DNA of 64,000 bases from Streptomyces sp. TLI_235 (lineage in GTDB: Bacteria > Actinomycetota > Actinomycetes > Streptomycetales > Streptomycetaceae): the NCBI GenBank assembly GCA_002300355.1, contig NSGV01000001.1, forward strand, positions 3,534,001 to 3,598,000. The letters are read 5' to 3'. Both the position numbers and the translations under genes were made by a program. The notes beneath the pieces are model-generated. The model saw nothing but the letters and a program-made list of their open reading frames with translations. It had not been told where the DNA came from and searched no databases. Every line of letters starts with the position of its first letter. The stretch's first letter is position 1. Below are positions 14,898-22,947 of this stretch, one piece after another.

Positions 14898-15970
14898 CCC
14901 ACCACGACACCCTGCAGGATCTGCTCTCCGACCCCCGGGTCGGCAAGAACGCGCAGCTGTGGACCACCTTCCGGGAGGGGCGGCTGCCCGAGGGCTGGCC
15001 GCTGCTCAACTTCGTGACGGTGCCCGGCATGATCACCGCGGACGGCGCGGACCACCGGCGGCTGCGCGGCCTGGTCACCCAGGCGTTCACCCCGCGCCGG
15101 ATCGCCGAGCTCGCCCCGGCGATCGAGGCCCGCACCGAGCTGCTGCTGGACGGACTGGCCGATCTGAAGGGCGAGTTCGACCTGCGCGAGCACTTCGCCT
15201 ACCCGCTGCCGATGCAGGTGATCGGCGAGCTCCTCGGCCTGGACGTGCGGCAGCAGGACGAGCTGCACGAACTCTCCAACACCCTGGTCTCCAGCTCCGC
15301 GACCCCGCAGGCCGCGATCGCCGCGCAGCAGGGCCTGTTCGCCCTGCTCGGCTCGGTGATCGCGGCGAAGCGGGCGAACCCCGGCGACGACCTCACCTCC
15401 GACCTGATCGCCGCCCGCGAGGAGGGCGACCGGCTCTCCGAGCAGGAGCTGGTCGGAACCCTGCTGCTGATGCTGGTGGCCGGCCACGAGACCACGCTGA
15501 ACCTGATCACCAACGCGGTGCGGGCGCTGCTCGCGCACCCGGACCAGCTGCGGCTGGTGCTGGACGGCGGGGCCACCTGGTCGGCGGTGGTCGAGGAGAC
15601 GCTGCGGTACGACTCGCCGGTGGGCCAGTTCCCGCTGCGCTACGCCGCCGAGGACATCGAGGTCGGCGGGGTGGTGATCCGGGCGGGCGAGGCGCTGCTG
15701 GCCTCGTACGCGGCCGCCGGCCGGGACGGCGGGCACCACCCGGAGGCGGACCGGTTCGACATCACCCGGGCGTCCTCCCGGCACCTGTCGTTCGGGCACG
15801 GCCCGCACTTCTGCCTGGGGGCCGGGCTGGCCCGGCTGGAGGCGGAGACCGCGCTGCGCGGGCTGTTCGGCCGCTACCCGACGCTGGCCACCGTGGACGG
15901 GCCCGCCCCCGAGCCGATCGCGTCCTTCGTCTCCAACAGCGTCCGGACGCTGCCGGTGCGGATCGGCTGA
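14759..15970 (+). CDS. Conservon P450, CYP154-like
   Basis: 403 residues. I-helix LLLMLVAGHETTLNLITN, K-helix EETLR (E280-R283, ExxR intact), heme loop SFGHGPHFCLGAGLARLE (C352). All canonical P450 residues are present, unlike in the preceding gene. CYP157-CYP154 pairs in conservons are known from S. coelicolor, and this gene fits the second member. Start ATG 14759 with GAAAGG 6 nt upstream. The substrate is unknown; a ferredoxin and reductase must come from elsewhere, as none is encoded here. An 18-bp hairpin follows. Confidence 0.9.
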   Translation: MDTAARPAPVRLDPFGRDQHTENARLREAGPAVLVELPGGVVVWAITHHDTLQDLLSDPRVGKNAQLWTTFREGRLPEGWPLLNFVTVPGMITADGADHRRLRGLVTQAFTPRRIAELAPAIEARTELLLDGLADLKGEFDLREHFAYPLPMQVIGELLGLDVRQQDELHELSNTLVSSSATPQAAIAAQQGLFALLGSVIAAKRANPGDDLTSDLIAAREEGDRLSEQELVGTLLLMLVAGHETTLNLITNAVRALLAHPDQLRLVLDGGATWSAVVEETLRYDSPVGQFPLRYAAEDIEVGGVVIRAGEALLASYAAAGRDGGHHPEADRFDITRASSRHLSFGHGPHFCLGAGLARLEAETALRGLFGRYPTLATVDGPAPEPIASFVSNSVRTLPVRIG

Positions 15971-15981
15971 CGACGCCGCGT

Positions 15982-16020
15982 CGGCGGCCCGGCCCGGTGC
16001 GACACCGGGCCGGGCCGCCG
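15982..16020. terminator. Bidirectional terminator between conservon and TetR
   Basis: A perfect 18-bp stem (left arm 15982-15999 CGGCGGCCCGGCCCGGTG) with a three-base loop CGA. It lies between two convergent genes and ends one base before the TetR stop codon. Confidence 0.88.
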
Positions 16021-16021
16021 G

Positions 16022-16606
16022 TCAGGCCGGGGTGATCCGGCCGTGGACCAGCCGGACGAGGGCGGCGTGCACGTCGTCCAGGCTGCGCTCGGGCTGGAAG
16101 GCCAGCCAGTCCAGGGCGACCACCAGCACCATCCCGAAGAGCGCCGACGCGATCAGCTGGGTGTCCAGGTCCTCCGCGAGCAGGTCGTCCCGGACGGCCT
16201 CGTCGAGCACCCCGGCGACGACGGCGACGGCGCTGTCGCGCATCATCCGCAGCGACTCGTGCCAGGCGCGGTTGGTGCGCCAGGTCTCCGCGACGAACAG
16301 CTGCGCGAAGGACGGGTAGGCGGCGATGAAGACCAGGCCGGCCCGGATCATCGCGTCCACGCCCTCCAGCGGCGCTCTGCCCTCGGCGGCCTGCCGGAGC
16401 GAGTCGGTGAGCAGCCCGGTGCCGTGCTTGAGCAGGCCCTCGAAGAGCTCGGTCTTGCTGGCGAAGTTGTAGTAGACGGTGCCCTTGGCCACCTGGGCCC
16501 GCTCGGCGATCTCGTCGACGGTGGTGGCGGAGAAGCCCTTTTCGGCGATGAGGATGACGGCGGCCTCGTACAGCTTCTGCCGGGTCGCGCTGCGGCGTTG
16601 GCTCAT
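16022..16606 (-). CDS. TetR-family regulator of the YhgE/Pip ABC operon
   Basis: 194 residues. An N-terminal HTH (about 8-52: TRQKLYEAAVILIAEKGFSATTVDEIAERAQVAKGTVYYNFASKTELFEGLL) is a canonical TetR start. The C-terminal ligand-binding part contains ETWRTNRAWHESLRMMRDSA. It is the last gene of a minus-strand series: ATPase (19759), permease (19026), then this gene after a 161-nt gap with tandem repeats. The palindrome at 19777 before the ATPase is a typical TetR site and the probable target. ATG 16606 with GGAAG upstream. Confidence 0.9.
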   Translation of the reverse strand: MSQRRSATRQKLYEAAVILIAEKGFSATTVDEIAERAQVAKGTVYYNFASKTELFEGLLKHGTGLLTDSLRQAAEGRAPLEGVDAMIRAGLVFIAAYPSFAQLFVAETWRTNRAWHESLRMMRDSAVAVVAGVLDEAVRDDLLAEDLDTQLIASALFGMVLVVALDWLAFQPERSLDDVHAALVRLVHGRITPA

Positions 16607-16617
16607 GGCGGTGCTTC

Positions 16618-16714
16618 CGGGTGGGTGGGGGATGACTGGGCTGGGTGGGTGGGGGACGACGGCTGGGCGGGGTGGGTGGGGAACGACGGCTGGGCGGGGT
16701 GGGTGGGGAACGAA
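16618..16714. repeat. G-rich tandem repeat, about 26-27 bp, 3.7 copies
   Basis: Units such as GGGTGGGTGGGGGACGACGG and GGGTGGGTGGGGAACGACGG recur at 16618, 16643, 16670 and 16697, the middle two almost identical. The plus strand has four or more G-runs per unit and could form G-quadruplexes. It lies in the leader of the TetR gene. In the minus frame it would read as VPHPPRPAV repeats, but no start fits, so I treat it as non-coding. Confidence 0.8.
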
Positions 16715-16767
16715 TCGGTCCGGGCGCGCGGATCGTACCGCGCGCCCGGACCGGATTCGCCGCGGTG

Positions 16768-19026
16768 TCAGAGCGAGAGCTCGGGGTGCAGCCGGGAGAG
16801 CGTCCAGACCTGGCGGCGGCGGGCGGTCAGCACGGTGAGGGCGAGTGCGCCGGCCCAGAAGGCGGCGAGCACGGCGCTGCCCGTCCAGACGGCGGTGAGG
16901 TCGCCGCCGCTGATCAGCCTGCGCAGTCCGGCGACCACGTAGGTCATCGGCAGGAACGGGTGGATCGCGTTGAAGAAGCCGGGGCTGGACTCCACCGGGT
17001 AGGTGCCGCCCGCCGAGGTGAGCTGCAGCATCAGCAGGGCGAGCGCCAGCAGCCGGCCGGCCGGGCCGAAGCGGGCGTTGATCCACTGCATCAGGGCGGT
17101 GAAGCAGACCACGGTGAGGGCGAGGTAGCCGATCAGTCCGGCCGTCCGCTCGGCCTCCAGTCCGAGGCCCCAGTGCAGCACGGCGAGCAGCGCGGCGGCC
17201 TGGGCGAGGCCGATCGCGGCGGCGGGCAGCCAGCCGGCCAGTGCGACCCGCCAGGACGGCGCGTTCCCGGCGAGGGCGCGCGGGCCGAGCGGGCGCATCA
17301 GCATGTAGGTGACCATGGCACCGACCCAGAGGGCGAGCGGCATGAAGTACGGGGCGAAGCCGGTGCCGTAGTTGGGCGCCTTGTTGAGCTCCTGGCGGGC
17401 GAGGGCGACGGGGTCGCTCATCGCGGTGGTGCGGGCCGCGCGCTGCCCGTCGGTGTAGTCGGGGATCTTGCCGGCGCCGTCCTGCAGGCCGGCGGTGAGG
17501 CGGCTGCTGCCGTCGGCGAGGGTGCCGAGGCCGTCGTCGAGCCGGGCGGCGCCGTCGGCGAGCTGCCCGGTGGCGCTGTCCAGGGCGGTCATGCCGGTGG
17601 AGAGCCGGTAGATGCCGCCGGAGAGGCGGTGGGCGCCGTCGTCGAGGCGGCCGAGGCCGCTGTCGAGGCTGCGGATGCCGGTGAGGGCGGTCGCGGTGCC
17701 CTGCTTGAGCCGGGCGGCGCCGTCGGCGACCTGGTGGGCGCCGTCGTCGAGCCGGTGGAGGTCGGCGACCTTGGCGTCGAACTCGGCGGCGAGGTCGGTG
17801 TCGGCGAGCTTGCGGGCGAGCTTCTCGACCTCGTCGGCGTGGGCGGCGAGTTCGTCCAGCGCGGGCGTCGCCTCGCGGACCAGCGCGTCGGCGCGTTCGG
17901 CGGCGGTGACCAGGCGGTGGCCGATGTCGGAGAGCTCGGCCTCCGTCCGGCAGTCGGCGGCGTCGTGGCCGGGGGCGGGCGAGCCGCCGGGGCAGTGCCG
18001 GGCGTACGAGGCGTCGATCCGGGCGGACAGGGTGCGGGCGTCGGCGAGGACGGCCGAGGAGCGGCCGGGCAGGTCCTTCAGGTCGGTGGAGAGCTTGTCG
18101 GCGGCGTCGGCGGTGAGCCGGGCGGCGGTGCGGATCTCCTCGGGGTAGGTGTGCAGCAGCGGGGAGATCTTGCGGGCCAGCGGGTCGACCTGGTCGGTGA
18201 GCCGGCGGGTGCCGTCGGCGACCTGCTGGGCTCCGGTGGTGAGCTTGGCGAGGTTGTCGTCGATCCGGGCGATGCCGTCGTCGAGGCTGCTGCTGCCCTG
18301 CTTGGCCTTGTCGAGGCCGGCGGCGAGATCGGTGGCGCCGCTGCGGGCGTCGCGGCCGCCGGCGGCGAGCTGCTCGGTGCCGTCCTTGGCACGGGCGGTG
18401 CCGTCGGCGAGCTGCGCCGAGCCGTCGTGGGCCTGGTTCGCGCCGGCGGTGAGGCGGGCGGCGCCGTCGGCGGCCTCCCGGGTGCGGTCGTGCAGGTCGG
18501 AGAAGCCGAGGAAGATCTTGTCGTAGAACGCGGCGGAGGCCTTGGCGCTGGCCGCGGCCCGGACCTCGCTGAAGACCGTCCGGGAGATCGATCCGACGAT
18601 GTAGTTGTTGGAGTCGTTGGTGCGCACCTGCAGGGTGCCGCGCTCGGGGTGGTCGCCGTTGCTGCTGGCGATGCCGGCGCTGAAGCCGGCGGGGATGGTG
18701 AGGGTGAGGTAGTAGCGGCCGGTGGTGAGGCCCTTCTCGGCGTCGGCGGCGGTGGTGTCCTGCCAGCCGAAGGTGTGGCTCTGCCGGAGTTTGGCCGCGA
18801 GGTCGCGTCCGGCGTCGACCCGGCCGCCCTCGACGGTGACGGCGCGGTCCTCGTTGACGAGGGCGACCGGCAGTTTGTCGAGACGGCCGTACGGGTCCCA
18901 GAACGACCAGAGGTAGAGCGCGCCGTAGAGCAGCGGGAGCAGCAGCAGGGCGGCCATCGCGGCGCGCGGCAGCCGGCCGCGGGAGAAGCGGCCGAACTCC
19001 AGGCGGGCCAGGCTAAGCGCGCGCAT
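16768..19026 (-). CDS. YhgE/Pip-family ABC transporter membrane protein
   Basis: 752 residues. One membrane helix at the N-terminus (about 24-43) and a cluster of about five at the C-terminus (about 540-735) flank a roughly 480-residue extracytoplasmic region. That region is packed with heptad-like repeats (LADGTARAKDGTEQLAAG, DGAARLDDGLGTLADGSSRL), the hallmark of YhgE/Pip proteins. DPYGRLDKLPVALVNEDRAV at the N-terminus is diagnostic. Relatives are phage-receptor or export components. The ATG at 19026 overlaps the ATPase gene by 14 nt, so the two are coupled. Confidence 0.9.
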   Translation of the reverse strand: MRALSLARLEFGRFSRGRLPRAAMAALLLLPLLYGALYLWSFWDPYGRLDKLPVALVNEDRAVTVEGGRVDAGRDLAAKLRQSHTFGWQDTTAADAEKGLTTGRYYLTLTIPAGFSAGIASSNGDHPERGTLQVRTNDSNNYIVGSISRTVFSEVRAAASAKASAAFYDKIFLGFSDLHDRTREAADGAARLTAGANQAHDGSAQLADGTARAKDGTEQLAAGGRDARSGATDLAAGLDKAKQGSSSLDDGIARIDDNLAKLTTGAQQVADGTRRLTDQVDPLARKISPLLHTYPEEIRTAARLTADAADKLSTDLKDLPGRSSAVLADARTLSARIDASYARHCPGGSPAPGHDAADCRTEAELSDIGHRLVTAAERADALVREATPALDELAAHADEVEKLARKLADTDLAAEFDAKVADLHRLDDGAHQVADGAARLKQGTATALTGIRSLDSGLGRLDDGAHRLSGGIYRLSTGMTALDSATGQLADGAARLDDGLGTLADGSSRLTAGLQDGAGKIPDYTDGQRAARTTAMSDPVALARQELNKAPNYGTGFAPYFMPLALWVGAMVTYMLMRPLGPRALAGNAPSWRVALAGWLPAAAIGLAQAAALLAVLHWGLGLEAERTAGLIGYLALTVVCFTALMQWINARFGPAGRLLALALLMLQLTSAGGTYPVESSPGFFNAIHPFLPMTYVVAGLRRLISGGDLTAVWTGSAVLAAFWAGALALTVLTARRRQVWTLSRLHPELSL

Positions 19027-19759
19027 CGGCGGCCTCCTCCTCGGGTGCCGCGGCGGTCTCCGCGGGGTTTTCGGCGGGAACGGTGCGCGCGGTCAGGTCG
19101 GCGAGGCCGGCGGCGCGTCCGGCGTCGGTGGTGGTGGCGAGCACGGTGGTGCCGCGGTCGGCGATGTCGCGCAGCAGCTGCCAGGCGGCGCGGCGGCCGG
19201 CGTCGTCGAGGCGGTCGTCGATGTCGTCGGCGCACAGCAGCCGGGGCGCACCGATCAGCGCGAGCGCGGTGGAGAGCCGGAGCCGGTCGAGGGCGCCGAG
19301 TTCCCGGGCGGGGGTGTGCAGCCCGTCGGGCAGGGCCGCCGGGTCGAGTCCGGCGGCGGCGAGCGCGTCGGCGGCCCGCCGGTCGGTGCCACGGCGCACC
19401 AGCGGCGCGAACGGACGGCCGTGCAGGTGGAGTTGCTCGCGCAGGTGGGCGGCGACGCTGAGCGCCGGGTCGGGCTCGTTGACGCCGGGGACGGGGCCGA
19501 GGGCGGCGATCCGGCGGACCCTGGCGGCCTGCCGGGGCAGGTCGAGGCCGTCGACCGTGACGGTGCCGCCGGTGGGGCGCATCCGGCCGGCGAGGGTCAG
19601 CAGCAGGGAGGTACGGCCGGTGCCGGCCTCGCCCTCCAGCGCGACCAGGACGCCGGGTGGCGCCTCGAATCCGACGTCCCGATAGACCCAGCCCCGTGCG
19701 CCGCGCAGTGACAGTGCCTCGGCGCGGACGGCGGCCCCGGTGGTGTTCCGGTCGACCAT
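19013..19759 (-). CDS. ABC ATPase-like partner with degenerate catalytic motifs
   Basis: 248 residues. The nucleotide-binding fold is recognisable, but Walker A reads GEAGTGRTS (Arg instead of the invariant Lys). The signature is replaced by LGALDRLRLS instead of LSGGQ, and Walker B is RLLCADDID, without the D-E pair. ATP hydrolysis may be weak or absent. It precedes and overlaps the YhgE/Pip permease, so it should serve it. The ATG at 19759 has GGGAGGGG about 8 nt upstream; the palindromic operator follows further up. Confidence 0.8.
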   Translation of the reverse strand: MVDRNTTGAAVRAEALSLRGARGWVYRDVGFEAPPGVLVALEGEAGTGRTSLLLTLAGRMRPTGGTVTVDGLDLPRQAARVRRIAALGPVPGVNEPDPALSVAAHLREQLHLHGRPFAPLVRRGTDRRAADALAAAGLDPAALPDGLHTPARELGALDRLRLSTALALIGAPRLLCADDIDDRLDDAGRRAAWQLLRDIADRGTTVLATTTDAGRAAGLADLTARTVPAENPAETAAAPEEEAADARA

Positions 19760-19776
19760 GGCGCCCCTCCCCCGTT

Positions 19777-19800
19777 TTTGAACTGACCAGTCAGTTCAAA
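19777..19800. promoter_or_regulatory. TetR-type operator of the YhgE/Pip operon
   Basis: Perfect inverted repeat TTTGAACTGA (19777-19786) - CCAG - TCAGTTCAAA (19791-19800), 24 bp in all, 17 nt before the ATPase start. It is an AT-rich island in GC-rich DNA and has the size expected for two TetR dimers or one dimer. Confidence 0.82.
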
Positions 19801-19810
19801 TATAGGGGCG

Positions 19811-19846
19811 CCGTCGGGCCGGTCCGTGCCGAACCGGGCCCGACGG
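19811..19846 (-). terminator. Terminator of the PEP-mutase-family gene
   Basis: Inverted repeat CCGTCGGGCCGGT / ACCGGGCCCGACGG with one bulged base and a nine-base loop, 13 nt after the stop of the gene at 19860. Confidence 0.65.
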
Positions 19847-19859
19847 ACTGTGAGATGGC

Positions 19860-20681
19860 TTACGGCCGGTGCTGCATCAGCCCGTTGACCTCGCCGTAGG
19901 TCAGCGAGGTGGCCAACCCGCCGTAGCCGCCGGTGCGGTAGAGCTCGTCGGCGGCGTCCCGCAGCGTGCCGTACGCGGCCAGCGCGGCCGCCGGACCGAA
20001 GCTGATCCGGGCCACCCCGGCGGCGGCCAGCTCGGCGACCGACGGGGCACCGGGCCCGGCCAGCACGTTGAGCGGAGCGGGGACGGCCGCGGCCAGCGCC
20101 TCGACCACGGCGAGGTCGCGCACCCCGGGGACGAAGATGCCGCTCGCCCCGACGGCCAGGTACTCCTTGGCCCGGCGGACGGCCTCCTCCAGCCGGTCCT
20201 CGGGCTCGCCGAGGCCGAGCAGGAACACGTCGGTGCGGGCGTTGATCCACAGCGGCACCCCGGCGGCGTCGGCAGCGGCTCGGGCCGCCGCCACCCGCTC
20301 AACGTGCTCGGCCACCGGACGGGTGCCGTCCTCCAGGTTCACGCCGACCGCGCCGACCGCGAGCGCGGCCGCGACGGTCTCGCCGACCTCCGCCGGGGTC
20401 GCGCCGTAGCCGCTCTCCAGGTCGGCGGTGACCGGCAGGTCGACCGCCCGGGCCACCCGGGCGGTCAGGGCCACCGCGTCCTCCCGGGCCAGGCCCTCGC
20501 CGTCGGGCACGCCCAGCGTCCAGGAGGCGCTGGCACTGGCGGTGGCGATCGCCGGGGCGCCGGCGGCGGCCACCAGCCGGGCGCCGACGGCGTCCCAGAC
20601 GTTCGCCAGGACGAGCGGGTCGCCCGGGCGGTGGAGGTCGCGGAGGCGTTCGGCCCTGCGGAGCTGCTGAGTGTCGGTCAT
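19860..20681 (-). CDS. Isocitrate lyase / PEP mutase superfamily protein
   Basis: 273 residues. Family landmarks in order: LVLANVWDAVGARL (about 22-35), VTADLESGYG (metal-binding Asp/Glu), GVNLEDG and WINARTDVFL. The lyase KKCGH-type loop is absent, so it belongs to the PEP-mutase/oxaloacetate-decarboxylase-like group rather than being true AceA; the reaction is unknown. The start is ATG 20681; the open frame continues to 20711 without a better start. Confidence 0.85.
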   Translation of the reverse strand: MTDTQQLRRAERLRDLHRPGDPLVLANVWDAVGARLVAAAGAPAIATASASASWTLGVPDGEGLAREDAVALTARVARAVDLPVTADLESGYGATPAEVGETVAAALAVGAVGVNLEDGTRPVAEHVERVAAARAAADAAGVPLWINARTDVFLLGLGEPEDRLEEAVRRAKEYLAVGASGIFVPGVRDLAVVEALAAAVPAPLNVLAGPGAPSVAELAAAGVARISFGPAAALAAYGTLRDAADELYRTGGYGGLATSLTYGEVNGLMQHRP

Positions 20682-20802
20682 GGGAACCAGCCTGTCGGAT
20701 CGTCGGGGCACCGGTCCGGCGGATTTCGGACACGTACGCCGGGCGCGCGGCCGGGCCGGGCGCCCGGCCGGGGCGGTGGCAGGGGCGGTGGCAGGGGGCG
20801 GC

Positions 20803-21282
20803 TCAGGCCTGCTTCGGGGCCGGGCTCAGCCGGGAGGCGATGGCGATCCGGTTCCACGAGTTGATCGCGATGATCAGGGCGATCAGCTGGGCCAGCTCCT
20901 GCTGCTCGAACTGCTTGGCGGCCTCGTCGTAGACGGCGTCCGGCACGTGTCCCTGGTTGACCAGGGTGACCGCCTCCGTCAGGGCGAGAGCAGCCCGCTC
21001 ACGGGCGGTGTACCAGGGGGCCTCGCGCCAGGCCGGCAGGGTGGCGAGCCGGTGCTCCTGCTCGCCGCCCTTGCGGGCGTCGGTGGTGTGCATGTCGAGG
21101 CAGAACGCGCAGCCGTTGATCGCCGAGGCGTGGATCTTGACCAGCTCGGCCAGCGCGGGCTCGATGCCGGCCCGGGCGGCGCGGTCCAGCTCGATCATCG
21201 CGCGGTAGAAGCCGGCGGCCTGCTCGGGCAGGGAGATCCGCTGGACGGGGGCGGGGACGTAGGCGGTGTCGTTCGTCGTCAT
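20803..21282 (-). CDS. Carboxymuconolactone decarboxylase / AhpD-like protein
   Basis: 159 residues. The active-site signature is INGCAFCLDMHTTDAR (C-x-x-C followed by x-x-x-H), with an upstream Glu, as in AhpD-type peroxidases. The C-terminal helix ends in IALIIAINSWNRIAIASRL, typical of the family. The role is probably disulfide reductase or peroxidase. ATG 21282 is chosen over 21291 because GGAG lies 3-4 nt upstream. It is divergent from the MocR regulator with only 50 nt between, so it is the likely target of that regulator. Confidence 0.9.
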   Translation of the reverse strand: MTTNDTAYVPAPVQRISLPEQAAGFYRAMIELDRAARAGIEPALAELVKIHASAINGCAFCLDMHTTDARKGGEQEHRLATLPAWREAPWYTARERAALALTEAVTLVNQGHVPDAVYDEAAKQFEQQELAQLIALIIAINSWNRIAIASRLSPAPKQA

Positions 21283-21332
21283 GCGCTCCACCGTAGGAGC
21301 GAAGTGGCCCGCAGGTGTGGTTCATTGGCGGT

Positions 21333-22754
21333 ATGGAATCCTGGGCCACTTTCGGCGGCGACCTGCACCTCGACCTGACCGCGGGGCGCTCCCGCGGCCT
21401 CGGGCTGCGGGCCGCCCTGGAGGACGCGCTGCGCGAGGCCGTCCGCACCGGGCGGCTGCCCCGGGGCACCCGGCTGCCGTCCTCCCGCGAGCTCGCCCGG
21501 GACCTGGGCATCGCCCGGAACACCGTCGCCGAGGCGTACGCCCAGCTCGCCGCCGAGGGCTGGCTGGCCTCCCGGCAGGGCTCGGGGACGGTGGTGGCGG
21601 ACCGCGGCACCCCCTCGGTGCCCGCCCTCGCGGCCCTCGCGCCGCGCACGCCCGCCGTCCGCCACGACCTGATGCCGGGCCGCCCGGACGTCTCGCGCTT
21701 CCCGCGGTCCGCCTGGCTGGCGGCCGCCCGCCGGGCCCTGGCCACCGCCCCGCACGAGGCCTTCGGCTACACCGACCCGCGCGGCCGGATCGAACTGCGC
21801 CGCGCCCTGGCCGGCTACCTCGCCCGGGTCCGCGGCGTGCGGACCGATCCGGAGCGGCTGCTGGTCTGCGCCGGCTACACCCAGGGCCTCGGCCTGCTCT
21901 GCGAGGTGCTGCGCGAACAGGGCGTGGGCACGGTCGCGGTGGAGGAGTACGGGCTGCCGCCCCAGCTGGAGGTGCTGACCGCCAAGGGCCTGGCCACCGC
22001 GGCCCTGCCGCTGGACGCCGACGGCGCCCGGACCGACCTGCTGTCCGGCACCGGCGCGGGGGCCGCGGTGCTCACCCCGGCGCACCAGTTCCCCACCGGG
22101 GTCCCGCTGCGGGCCGCCCGCCGGGCCGCGGCGGTCGCCTGGGCGCGGGAGAGCGGCGGGCTGGTGGTGGAGGACGACTACGACGGGGAGTTCCGCTACG
22201 ACCGGCAGCCGGTCGGCGCGATGCAGGCGCTCGACCCGGAGCGGGTGGTGTACGCGGGCACCGTGAGCAAGAGCCTGGCGCCGGGGCTGCGGATCGGCTG
22301 GCTGGCCCTGCCGGCCGCCCTGGTCGGCCCGGTGGCCCGCCGGAAGGAACTGGCGGACGGCCAGTCCGGGGTGACGAACCAGCTGACCCTCGCCGAACTG
22401 ATCACCTCCGGCGCCTACGACCGGCACGTCCGGCGCAGCCGGCTGCAGTACCGTCGGCGGCGCGACCGGCTGGTGGCGGTGCTGGCGGAACGGGCGCCGG
22501 AGGTCCGGGTCACCGGCATCGCGGCCGGGCTCCACGCGGTGCTGGAGCTGCCGCCCGGCTCACTGGACGAGGAGGAGCTGCGCCGCCAGGCCGGCTGGCT
22601 GGGGCTGGCGCTGAACACCCTGGGCTGGTGCCGGACCCCGTCCGCGGGCCCGGAGCCGGAGCGCCCGCCGTCCCTGGTGATCGGCTACGGCACCCCGCCG
22701 GACCGGGCCTTCGAGCCCGCCCTGGACGCGCTCTGCACGCTGATCCGGCTCTGA
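21333..22754 (+). CDS. MocR/PdxR-type regulator (GntR HTH fused to aminotransferase fold)
   Basis: 473 residues. A GntR winged helix occupies about 12-85 (LPRGTRLPSSRELARDLGIARNTVAEAYAQLAAEGWL). A class I/II aminotransferase fold fills the rest, with EDDYDGEFRYD and the PLP-lysine motif TVSKSLAPGLRIGWLALP. MocR proteins use PLP as effector or scaffold and usually control a divergent gene; here that is the AhpD-like gene. ATG 21333 is preferred; a GTG at 21315 would add six residues. No clear Shine-Dalgarno. Confidence 0.9.
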   Translation: MESWATFGGDLHLDLTAGRSRGLGLRAALEDALREAVRTGRLPRGTRLPSSRELARDLGIARNTVAEAYAQLAAEGWLASRQGSGTVVADRGTPSVPALAALAPRTPAVRHDLMPGRPDVSRFPRSAWLAAARRALATAPHEAFGYTDPRGRIELRRALAGYLARVRGVRTDPERLLVCAGYTQGLGLLCEVLREQGVGTVAVEEYGLPPQLEVLTAKGLATAALPLDADGARTDLLSGTGAGAAVLTPAHQFPTGVPLRAARRAAAVAWARESGGLVVEDDYDGEFRYDRQPVGAMQALDPERVVYAGTVSKSLAPGLRIGWLALPAALVGPVARRKELADGQSGVTNQLTLAELITSGAYDRHVRRSRLQYRRRRDRLVAVLAERAPEVRVTGIAAGLHAVLELPPGSLDEEELRRQAGWLGLALNTLGWCRTPSAGPEPERPPSLVIGYGTPPDRAFEPALDALCTLIRL

Positions 22755-22774
22755 GCCGAGGGGCTGGCCGGTCG

Positions 22775-22921
22775 TCAGCCGTTCTTCCGGGAGCCGATCT
22801 CGAAGAGCAGGATCACGAAGCCGGCGAAGACGTGGGTGGCGACCATGTAGATCGCGGCGCGGATCAGCACCCGCCGGTCGGTGCGGCGGCCGGCGTCGGT
22901 GGTGGTGGTGGGCTTGCTCAT
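22775..22921 (-). CDS. Small membrane protein (DUF6126-like)
   Basis: 48 residues with one transmembrane helix (VLIRAAIYMVATHVFAGFVILLFEIG, about 18-43) and a polar N-terminus. AGGAGG lies 6-7 nt before the ATG. It follows the XRE-cupin gene by 26 nt and is presumably in its operon; this pairing recurs in streptomycetes, to my knowledge. Its role is unknown. Confidence 0.75.
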   Translation of the reverse strand: MSKPTTTTDAGRRTDRRVLIRAAIYMVATHVFAGFVILLFEIGSRKNG

Positions 22922-22947
22922 GTCCGTCCTCCTGTGGGTGTGATCGG

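Noticed and set aside
10743..15970. Ordinary two-component system plus P450 biosynthetic genes
   Set aside because: The gene order sensor ATPase, roadblock, DUF742, GTPase, P450 is diagnostic of a conservon; there is no response regulator or biosynthetic core gene.
16618..16714. Possible CRISPR-like repeats
   Set aside because: The units abut without spacers, so this is a simple tandem repeat. No CRISPR array or cas gene was seen anywhere.
16645..19461. Long Gly/Glu/Ala-rich plus-strand frame (938 codons)
   Set aside because: Antisense shadow of the YhgE/Pip permease and ATPase; composition is typical of such shadows in GC-rich DNA.
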